Of a stretch of 64,000 nucleotides of DNA, positions 55,780 to 64,000 are shown one piece after another. Source of the DNA: Gymnopus androsaceus JB14 (Eukaryota; Basidiomycota; Agaricomycetes; Agaricales; Omphalotaceae); assembly GCA_009733575.1 (NCBI GenBank), contig ML769394.1, forward strand, positions 372,001-436,000. The letters run 5' to 3'. A program made the translations under genes and the position numbers. A model generated the notes under the pieces. It had not been told where the DNA came from and ran no database searches. It saw only the letters and a list, made by a program, of their open reading frames with translations. Within the stretch, counting starts at the first letter, position 1. Each line of letters begins with the position of its first letter.

Positions 55780-57324
55780 CTATTTCAAGTGCTCGTGCTC
55801 GCCGATGACACCTTCATTTAGCAGCTCTTCATAATCCTTTCCCGCTAATCGAAGCTCCTCGATAAGAATCTCCTTGGTATGCTGCCCTGGGTTAAGGAGA
55901 CACGGTTCATGGTCAAAGGCTGACCATCGAGTCCCAGTTGGATGAGGGGGGTGCACCGATAAGCTCGATAGGTCTGTCGCCTCTTTTGGCGTAAGTACGG
56001 GCACACAACATGCATCTGTACCTGGAGATTGTTCTTGAATAATCATGCGATAGACTAAGATATTATCCCGGCCATCTTACCGAGAAAAATGCTTGCCCAT
56101 TCATCCTTAGACCGCATTGAAAATCCATTCTCCAAAAACTGCTTGAGCTTTGGCCATAGTGCCCGATCTTCTTGCGCCTTGGGGGTCGTAATTCCATGCC
56201 ATTCTTTTGAAAGAACAAAATTTTCTGGAAGTGATGGACAGAACTTTTCAAGAAAAATCTTGAAGAAACGGGGCTCTATGCAGGCTAGCGTCATGAGACC
56301 GCCCCCTTTACAAGCGTAAATATTATAGAAAGGTGCACCGCCGTCTAGGAGGTTTGTTCCTCGGGCTCCAGAAAATCTCCCCGTCTCGGGATGAAAATGG
56401 TGAAGCAACGGAGAGGTTGATAGATATCGTGTTCCAGATACCTGGCCATTCGGAATGAATAACGGTCAAACGATTCGAGTAAAATGAAGTCACCATGTCT
56501 ATATCCACAACTTGACCTCGGCGTGTTTCATTTCGAGCGAGCAAAGCTAGAAGGATTGCTGTTACACAATGCATTCCACCGCCCGCAAAGTCGGCAAGAA
56601 GATTAAGAGGAAAACTAGGGTTTATCCGCGGAGCCTGGAAGCATCTTCAACGAGCGTCAGAAAGTAATAAGCGGGAGATGGTCAAGGTTGAACTGAATCA
56701 CGGAAAGAACACCGCTCAGAGCCAGGTAATTCAGATCATGTCCTACAAAGGCATAAACACAACTGGCCGCGTCAATTGAATGCATTCTTACCAGCCATAT
56801 CTCTATGAGGTCCTAGGAATGTAGTACAACATAAAAGGTTACAACAACATTGTTAGAGTAGTTTGCACTCTCACCAGTTCTCGGAAAGCTAGTGAATATG
56901 TTAATATTATACGAAAGTCTTAAGGAACAGTTTCTTACCCTACTATTCTTGCATACACGAGTTTTTCATTCAGTCCCGACTTTCCTAGAAAAACATCTGG
57001 TCCTAAACCAAGACGTTCCATCACTCCAGGCCTGAACGGGTCAATCAAGATGTCCGACGAGACGATTAGTCTCTTCAAGAGTTCGCGCCCACTGGGAATC
57101 TTAGAGTTGATGGCGACCGAGCGTTTGCCCCGACAAAGGACATCCAATGTACTAGCTGAAGGACGGTCGACGCGAATTACTGAAGCGCCGTTGTCTGCAA
57201 GTATAAGACCTGCGAAAGGTCCTGGGGCTAAACCAGCAAACTGAAAAGAGAATGAACTAAACCTAGGATGCATTTTGCGACTAAATCAATATACCTCTAA
57301 TACCTTCTTTCCTTTCAGCGCCAT
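55780..57324 (-). CDS. CoA-transferase III family, alpha-methylacyl-CoA racemase-like, copy 1
   Basis: The family interconverts (2R)- and (2S)-2-methylacyl-CoA through an enolate or transfers CoA; the sequence is closest to the racemase branch. ATG 57324 (MALKGKKVLE), then [20 protein letters not shown], the Arg of [29 protein letters not shown] with the catalytic His, LLADFAGGG with the catalytic Asp, and IEPRFFKIF with the Glu position. [13 protein letters not shown] is a further family block. The C-terminus ends GEHEHLK, not a peroxisomal signal. It is a tandem paralogue of 57468-59006 and lies next to a peroxisome-tagged acyl-CoA dehydrogenase, so it may serve branched-chain oxidation in another compartment, or targeting may have been lost. 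Confidence 0.85.
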
Positions 57325-57467
57325 TCTCCTGTACTAAAAAAACTGGTGATGGTGGTTAGTTGCAAGAAACGTTAATGACCTCAGAAGAATTTTGCGTCTC
57401 ATGACACGTTTGGATCAATAAACAACGTATTCAATAAACTACTACTATACACGCATCCTACTAGTAC

Positions 57468-59006
57468 TTATAACTTGGACCGAGATCCTTGTATTGCCCC
57501 GTCCTGCACCAGCCTCTGATATTCGCTATTCGTCAGACCAAGTTCTCGAAGAATATCCTCGGTATGTTTACCCGGTGATAGCTCAATGGCGCTCGAATCA
57601 ACATTGACTTCTGCATTGCTGCTCGAGATTTTAGGATGCGGAAGTGGGAAGGATGACTGGGACGATTCCAGATTGTTTGCTTCTTCTGGTGTGAGGATTG
57701 GTACCGCGCAAGCGTCGGTGCCTATCGAAGAGCCAAGTAAATATGTGTTTTCTACAAGAAGCAGCAAAATCACACTGACCCATGAAAACGGTACCCCATT
57801 CATCACGAGTGCGTGTTTTGAACCCTAATTCCATAAAGTCCTTCAATTTGGGCCAATTATCCCGATTAAACTGAGTTGAAGGATCAGGTATCCAGCCGTA
57901 TTGCTGTTTGAAATCTGCTGGGAGAGCTTCAACGAAGCGCTCGATAAAAGTTTTAAAGAATTGAGGCTCCAGACAGCCCACGGACATGTAAGCGCCGTCC
58001 GAAGTCGAATAGATATTGTAGAACGGTGCTCCTCCATCAAGCAGATTGGTACCACGTTCTCCGGCGAACGTTCCAGTGGACGGGTTCATATGATGCATGA
58101 GAGGGAAAGATGAAACGTATCGTGCTCCGGAGACCTAAAGTATACTTTTAAAGTACATCTAGATTGCTGAGGTTCGATACATACCATATCCGCGTTGACC
58201 ACTTGCCCGCGACCACTTGAATTGCGTTCGAAGAGGGCAAGTATAATTCCCAGTGCGCATACTAGACCTCCACCAGCAAAATCAGCCAATAGATTGAGAG
58301 GAAAGGCAGGACGGTCGGCTGAGCCAGGGAGCATCTTGTAAAAAAGTCAGAAAATCCCGTAATATTGCAAAGAAAGTCTTACTCACAGACAGAATACCGC
58401 TGAGAGCGAGATAGTTGATGTCATGACCTGGATTTCGTCAGTTTCTCATGTAATGTATGGGGCCGTCTAAGTTGGACACACCAGCCATGTCTTTATGAGA
58501 ACCTGGTGGAAAGTTAGTGTCCAATATCGATGTTCGCTAAGATCACACCTGTTCTGGGAAAGCTGTTTTCGAGTTTGTAAGTTTCATGTTACAAAAATGT
58601 CAAGTAACGTACCCAACAATTCTAGCATAGATCAGTTTCTCATTCAGGCCGGGTTTACTCTTATTTCCCAGAAATACATCGGGTCCCAGCCCTAACCGTT
58701 CCATTACGCCAGGCCTGAACGGGTCGATTAAGACGTCCGAGGACATTATCAGTTTCTTCACAACTTCAAGGCCGCTAGGTGTTTTAGGATTGATAGCCAA
58801 TGAACGCTTGTTCCGACACAGTATATCCGAAGAGGATGAGGAAAATGGTTTGTCAATTCGAACTATAGTCGCTCCATTGTCGGCCAATACAAGCCCAGCG
58901 AAAGGTCCAGGTGCTAAACCAGCAAACTAATAGTGATGATTCAGTGAAACGGTTGATAAGTCACAAGGAGAAGATACCTCGACTACTTTGACTCCCTTCA
59001 AAGCCA
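57468..59006 (-). CDS. CoA-transferase III family, alpha-methylacyl-CoA racemase-like, copy 2, SKL end
   Basis: Same fold and expected reaction as copy 1. ATG 59006 ([10 protein letters not shown]), then [49 protein letters not shown] (His), LLADFAGGG (Asp), [13 protein letters not shown] and LEPQFFKTF (Glu). The product finishes GSRSKL, a canonical type 1 peroxisomal targeting signal, as in animal alpha-methylacyl-CoA racemase, which is peroxisomal and mitochondrial. Introns sit at the same places as in copy 1. It is divergent from the GH79 gene, with about 300 bases between starts. Racemase activity is inferred from motifs; a CoA transferase with another donor cannot be excluded. Confidence 0.87.
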
Positions 59007-59310
59007 TTTTGAACGTACTATAGCTTCGTGATAAGTACAACAGAAATCCCCATGATGCACCGTTTATGAACAAGTTTAAGTTAGATTTACCGGCAATTCA
59101 TCACCCGAGCGGCGCTAATATTCCGCCAGCTTTGACCTTTGACCACCATCTCAAAACTCATGCATGCACTCATGTCCTGCTGACTGCCAGTAGTGATTCT
59201 TATAGATTATCTCTATCCGATGACCTTAAAATCGTGCCTTGGCTTACTGGCGGCCCGATTTATGCACTTTATTTAAGCTCGATATGACTTTACGATTCCA
59301 AAATACCAGC

Positions 59311-61352
59311 ATGAACTGGGCCAACTATCTGATTACCCTAGCTCTGAGCGTGTCTGCTTCAGCCTCCAACTTTAATCTGACGGTTTCCGGTCCTCCCTCT
59401 CTTCCTGAAACTGCCTCACATGCTCTCCACCCCTCTCTAGCCAGTTTTAGCATCGAGACCGCGTTCTTTATCTCATATGTCGGTAACACTACCAGTCCAA
59501 ATTCTTTAACCAGGGTTTTGCTTGAAAATCTCAAGGATCGCATTGGAATCCCTGCGGAAGTTCGTATTGGGGGCGAGACTGCTGACGCTACTTTCTGGGA
59601 CCCGTCGCTCGACACGGCAATATTCAACTTTGTAGATGATACAGGAGCACTGATAAATACCACTATTGGACCAGCGTTTTGGGATGCTGCGCGTGAGCTT
59701 CTTCCTGAAGGCACGCAAGTCACTGTCAACCTGGTGCGCCCCGACGCTGCATGCATATTTCTCTTCTAATGCTTGCCAGCAAAGAATCTTGCAAGTTTGA
59801 ATTTTTCTGGAGCACTGGTGGTCGCCGAATCGGCAGTGAAAGGGCTCCCGAATCAAGTTGCCGCATTTGAGAGTACGATTCTTCTATATTACTTGCGCAC
59901 TCATCCGAGTATTTCCTGTTAGTCGGTAATGAACCTGACCACTACAGCTTGGATTTCACTGCCCAAAGTTACTCTGATATATGGGAGGTAATAATCCTCT
60001 ACTACTTCTGCATAGCACTGAAGCTAACATCTTGACGACTACAGCCTTGGTCTGAAAATATCTCCATCCGCTCTCAACCTCACGACTCCAAAATTCCAGC
60101 TCGCAGCTACAGCAGTCGATCCGTTATGGCCTTACGATACACCTGCTGCTGACGCCCAGCTGGATTGCGTCAGTGCACTGGCTGCTGGAGCGGATAACGC
60201 CAGTACGGTTGAGTGGTGCAGCGAACATACATATCAATACAGTGTGAGCATTACATTCATATCAATCGACTGTAAGCTAATGTTGACTGGATTTATTCGT
60301 AGGTGTGTGATCCGGCAACGACTGTTTTTGCTACTCTTCCTAACCTCGTAAGATTTTTTTTTTTGGTTCGAATCTCCAACTTGAACAATGCAGGTCAATC
60401 ACACCCGGCTGGCCGAATACCTTGACCTATGGCAACCTCGTATACAATCAGTGCGCCAACAGCTTGGCTCGCAAGCCTTTATGATAGGTAAGTACTTCTC
60501 GTTGAATGTGCTCAGTTCTATGCTTAGTCCCATTGGTATCGTAGGCGAATTTAACTCGGTTTCTTGCTCGGGTCATGACGGTGTGAGCAACACCTTCGGA
60601 CAAGCCTTGTGGTTGCTCGACACAACCCTATACGCCGCATCTATCAACGTTTCTAGGTAAATTTTAGATATAACCATGTATTTTTCTTCTCATATATACA
60701 TTTGTAGAGTATACGTTCATCAAGGAGGTCCACTCGCTCTCCAAAGTGCCACACAGCTGAACATGGGCGGGTTCAGTTTCTATGACTTGTGGTACGTTAA
60801 TCATTATAATCCAAATAACAGTATTAATTCCGCCATAGGTATCCAATCGATAATTTGAACGGGCCAGTTCAAGTTTTTCCATCATACTCTGCGTATCTCT
60901 TTGTTGCGGACACTATTGGCAGTTCAAGGTCCCTGAAAATCGCGAATCTCTACCCTGGTCGGCAATCCAACGGGTCGACGATAACTACTGCTGGCGGAGA
61001 TACAACTGAAGGCCAACTGGTTGTCTATGGGTTCTGGGATGAATCGCTGCCGTCGGGCAATAACTTCCCATCGAAAGTTGTCCTGTTGAATCTTCAAATT
61101 TATAACGAAACTGAAAATGCGACGAGGCCAGTCGCATCATTCGACATCTCTTCTCTGTTGTCCGACCCGAGCTCGGAGATTTCTGTTCGTCGTTTGCAGG
61201 CACCAGGGGCTGATACTCTTTTTGCAAACGTAACGAAGTGGGCCGGGCAAACTTTTGAGAATGGAACGGCGAGCGGAGATGTCGTAGAAGAAAAAGTTCT
61301 GGGCGGGATTGTGACGGTCGAGGCCTCGAGTGCTGCTCTGGTGATTTTTTGA
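59311..61352 (+). CDS. GH79 family glycosidase (beta-glucuronidase-like), secreted
   Basis: GH79 fungal enzymes remove glucuronic acid or 4-O-methyl-glucuronic acid from proteoglycans such as arabinogalactan. ATG 59311 (MNWANYLITLALSVSASA) gives a clean signal peptide; an in-frame ATG at 59284 is less likely. The N-terminal barrel starts FNLTVSGPP and has EVRIGGETADATFWDPS. The acid/base motif is IGNEPDHYSL and the nucleophile motif IGEFNSVSCSG. The C-terminal beta domain has FSFYDLWYPIDNLNG and LVVYGFWDESLP and ends LVIF at 61352. Many N-glycosylation sites (NTT, NVS, NGT). Introns are clear except one: between SDIWE (donor at 59988) and LGLKISPS the phase is off by one base. Either an unusual splice or a lesion is present there. 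Confidence 0.83.
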
Positions 61353-61826
61353 GGAGCGCGCTAGTACACCTGTTCCAAACGTCCGTACTTCAGTACTAAT
61401 AATGAACGTGAATGTTGCCTGAAACTGGATATATTTCAGTGTATATATATAGTTGAGCGTAACGGGAACCTCTGGCTCTGTATGAATAATGAAACTGATA
61501 TATATATAAATTTCCTGGTGTTCACCGTCACCGTTTCTGCTTACGCGCTGATAATGATATCGATCCCGAGTCGTCCGATCATCCTAATCTCAAATATTAA
61601 TTAAATAATTGATGCGTATCGTCGCCATAGCAAATTCCTCGGGACCATTTCCCGTCGCGATGGTTGCTTTTTTTTAAACTTACAGTAAAACGGTCGTCTT
61701 TCTTTCAATTTGACGAGTCGTTTACTGTTTCTGGCTTACCTCCCTCCCTCTAGGTTTTTTTTTGCCCTAGGCTAGTCATTCTTTTACCCCGACACTCCTT
61801 TCCAGCTTGTTCCTCCAAAGATTGTA
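61353..61826. other. Intergenic, no gene seen
   Basis: AT-rich spacer. A pyrimidine-rich stretch (61735-61810) precedes the next ATG, as in many fungal promoters. Confidence 0.5.
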
Positions 61827-62789
61827 ATGCCTATTCTCACTAAATTCCCCAGAGATGATACTTCCTCGAACGATTCCTCTTTCACACTAAACCCAGTTTA
61901 CATTGCTGGAATAGCCCTTATCAGTGCTATAGTCCTTGGCGTAGTCATCTGGCTTAGTGTCAGGCAGATCCGTATTCGCTCTAGAAATAAACGCGAAAAT
62001 GCTCGGGGTGCTGCTTTCCTTTCTGTTCGCGGTGTCGTGAAAGAGGTGAAGAAAAGGAATCTTCGTCTGCGTAAGTGCAATCTGGTTTTATCTACTCGTG
62101 TGCCTTCACTTACAGGATATCCAGTATAGAAGCTGTGAAAGGCACCTTCTCTCGCGACCAGCTCACTCAATCCGTCGTTTTACCAGATAAAGTTCTCATT
62201 CGTCCCTCCGCTCCTGCTGCGGATGTTATAGAATATCACCGCCAATCAGGCAATTTCCCTCGACCGTCCATGGTCTCCCAGCCATTTTCTTTCGCCCTTA
62301 ATGCCAATGGTGAAGGAGCGGCTCGTCCACAATCTGGTGGTAGCCGAGGATCCTGGATACTCATTCATGAGCGCATCAGGGTCTGGCCGAAGTCGTTTCT
62401 CTGTCATGTCATCTAGTTCTTCTATAGACTCGACCCCCACAACTGGTACCACTCGAAAAATTCGCCAGCTATTCAATAATCCTATACTTCCTGACGAACT
62501 GCTCGTCAGTCTTGGCGAGAAACTCACTGTTGTCCAATCATTTGACGATGGATGGTGTGTAGTAGGCAAGGAGGGCGGTGCACTTTCACAGGCGAAATCC
62601 TTGTTCAAGCAAGGTGAACCTCCTAGCAATATCGAGATAGGAGTCGTGCCTGCATGGTGCTTCCTGAAGCCTGTTATTGGCTTGAAATGTGAACGGCCTA
62701 TCCGTAGCACCAGTCTAGGCATCACAGTCCAGATGGAAGGTCCAGCCTTTTCCTCCAGAGAAGAGATCATATCGTGGTCCAACTTCTAA
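61827..62789 (+). CDS. Membrane-anchored SH3-domain protein
   Basis: SH3 domains bind proline-rich partners; membrane-anchored fungal examples work in polarity and stress signalling. ATG 61827 (MPILTKFPRDDTSS) is followed by one helix (NPVYIAGIALISAIVLGVV, residues about 22-43) and a basic cytosolic stretch. Two introns restore phase: one from about 62071 to 62116, and one starting GTGAAG at about 62310 and ending before GGTCTGG near 62369. The rest reads SGRSRFSVMSSSS, then the SH3-like fold RKIRQLFNNPILPDELLVS, LTVVQSFDDGWCVV (the W-containing strand) and GVVPAWCFLKPV (the ALYDY-fold closing motif). It ends SSREEIISWSNF. No catalytic domain, so probably an adaptor. Confidence 0.75.
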
Positions 62790-63307
62790 ACCAGCACCTT
62801 TTTCATCGTGTCCAACCCACGTACACCCTCACACACCACAAATCCATTATAACCTATATGACCACCTCCCATTTTGCTATACCCAGAGCCTTCAATTTTT
62901 TGGCTTCTCGTTTCCATTTTTCGTATACCTCCGAGTCTTCGTGTCTTTTAGAACTTCGTCGGCACTAGTGGCCGTTCACCTCCTCGTCATTCCTCATCTT
63001 GTCATGCTCGCCAGTCTCGAGCATACGTTTCCGTGTAGTAACAATTGCTTTCCATGGTCATTGCTATGTACCCGTTTTGCATCCATCTCCGTAGTAGCCT
63101 GGGGCCACTCGAGTATAATTTATGCCTCTTGGAAGGATATATCCTAGTGTTCTAGTGTTTTGTAATTATGTGTAGATATTCAGAATCGCTCTTTGGCGCG
63201 TCAATGAACTGGCAAAAGCAGACTAAGTGTTAACTTCAGACTTTGGTAAAATTGGGACAGGTGCTGTAATTTACAATTTAACTGCTACATATTGGTTACA
63301 TACGATC
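62790..63307. other. Intergenic between convergent genes
   Basis: This is the 3' flank of the SH3 gene and of the partial NAD(P)-binding protein gene. Nothing supported. Confidence 0.45.
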
Positions 63308-64000
63308 CTAAAGCTTCTCAGACGCGGCACCTCCACCAATCTCAATGACCAATTCCGTTTCAGCATAAATACTGGCAAGCATATCCTTAGTGGTATTCTT
63401 CGGTGCCCATCCGAGAGCCCTAGATCGATTGGCTCGGCATCGCGAGTTACTTCCCAGGTAACTCGAACCCTGGAAAGTTCCTATAAGTCAGTACCCAGAG
63501 CCAAAGGTTCAAACAAGGTAGGCTTACATTGAAATACTTGTCGATTTCCTCTTTGGTAAACGTGGTCGGTGCTCCACCCTTTCCTTTGTTCATCTTGAGC
63601 ATAACCTCAGAGATTGCTTCTCCGACCTGGTACAAGTGTGCTCCTCATTCGCGCAGAAATAATAACCTTCACGACCATGTCCGGGATTGGCTGATGAGGA
63701 CAAAACGGCATCGAATAAGAGGTTGTACAAGTCCCCGACTACATATAGAAAATAATGTTATTAATAATTAGCTAAGTAACAGAGCTCATACTACTCACGG
63801 TCGTGAATTTCAACATTGGGCCAAATATTCTTACCAAGTCCAACCATACCAGCCTGCCCTCTATCCAGAGAGGCACGGATTAGAGCAGGGATTTGAACAG
63901 ACTTTTTGTTGGATATTCCTGAGTCGAACAAAGGCCCCTTCGCGATGCTCCAGATGGTCGCAGGAAGGATTATATAGGTTTTAACGTAGCCTTGAATATG
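63308..64000 (-). CDS. NAD(P)-binding Rossmann (epimerase/NmrA-like) protein, 3' part
   Basis: Only the C-terminal part lies in the window; the start is beyond 64000. Minus-strand exons read IIYNPSTIWS-type sequence near the right end (TYIILPATIWSIAKGPLFDSG), IRASLDRGQAGMVGLGKN, PNVEIHDH, then YQVGEAISEVMLKMNKGKG with TFTKEEIDKYFN. A last exon, GSSYLGSNSRCRANRSRALG, continues to TAG 63308. The block with GLGKN, the His-rich middle and SRCRANRSRALGW is typical of fungal extended short-chain dehydrogenase-like proteins that lack a clear substrate assignment. The cofactor-binding GxxGxxG would be in the missing N-terminus, so the exact function is open. Confidence 0.7.

Noticed and set aside
1..64000. 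CRISPR arrays, operons, rRNA genes, telomere or centromere repeats
   Set aside because: None seen. Gene structure is eukaryotic throughout, and no tandem array of the required kind was found.

Overview
The window is nuclear DNA of a filamentous basidiomycete, most likely an agaricomycete mushroom. Evidence: genes are split by many 45-70 base GT-AG introns (a few GC-AG), and the gene set includes copper radical oxidases of the glyoxal-oxidase type, a priB-like zinc-cluster regulator, expanded seven-helix membrane proteins of the mushroom type, a GH79 glycosidase and an Hsp12/Hsp9-type stress protein. Nothing prokaryotic (operons, CRISPR, Shine-Dalgarno spacing) is visible. Exon joins were worked out by eye from splice sites, reading phase and remembered family motifs; no search was run.

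Layout. 0-7 kb: a small cysteine-rich secreted protein, a PIF/Harbinger-type MITE, relics, a seven-helix membrane protein, a broken glutathione S-transferase (GST) fragment and a 492-residue basidiomycete protein. 7.6-18.7 kb: a tandem segmental duplication. Each unit carries a copper radical oxidase and an uncharacterised gene. The first unit ends in a truncated mim1 (TOM13) gene, the second runs into the complete mim1, and a scrap of the 5.4 kb gene lies between the units, as expected for unequal crossing-over. 19-24.4 kb: repeat-rich, with Tc1/mariner-like and hAT-like MITEs, a foldback element, a nested palindromic-word repeat and a second seven-helix protein gene. 24.7-25.9 kb: a GST pseudogene. 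27.2-36 kb: a BuGZ/ZNF207-like zinc-finger protein, a single-pass Ser/Thr-rich membrane protein and an Hsp12-like gene. 36.2-45.4 kb: a long Mus7/MMS22-like replication-repair gene with an apparent frameshift, convergent with a disordered 783-residue protein. 46-46.6 kb: an RNase T1-family ribonuclease without signal peptide. 49-52.7 kb: the priB-like regulator. 53-59 kb: a same-strand block with a cytochrome b5-fused acyl-CoA dehydrogenase ending in AKL and two CoA-transferase III/alpha-methylacyl-CoA racemase genes, one ending in SKL. 59.3-64 kb: a GH79 glycosidase, a membrane-anchored SH3 protein and the 3' part of an NAD(P)-binding protein gene cut by the window end.

How genes work together. 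The clearest functional unit is 53-59 kb: racemase plus acyl-CoA dehydrogenase, with peroxisomal targeting tripeptides on two of the three products, suggests peroxisomal handling of 2-methyl-branched acyl-CoAs. The duplicated copper radical oxidases fit extracellular H2O2 supply. The other genes look like independent loci.
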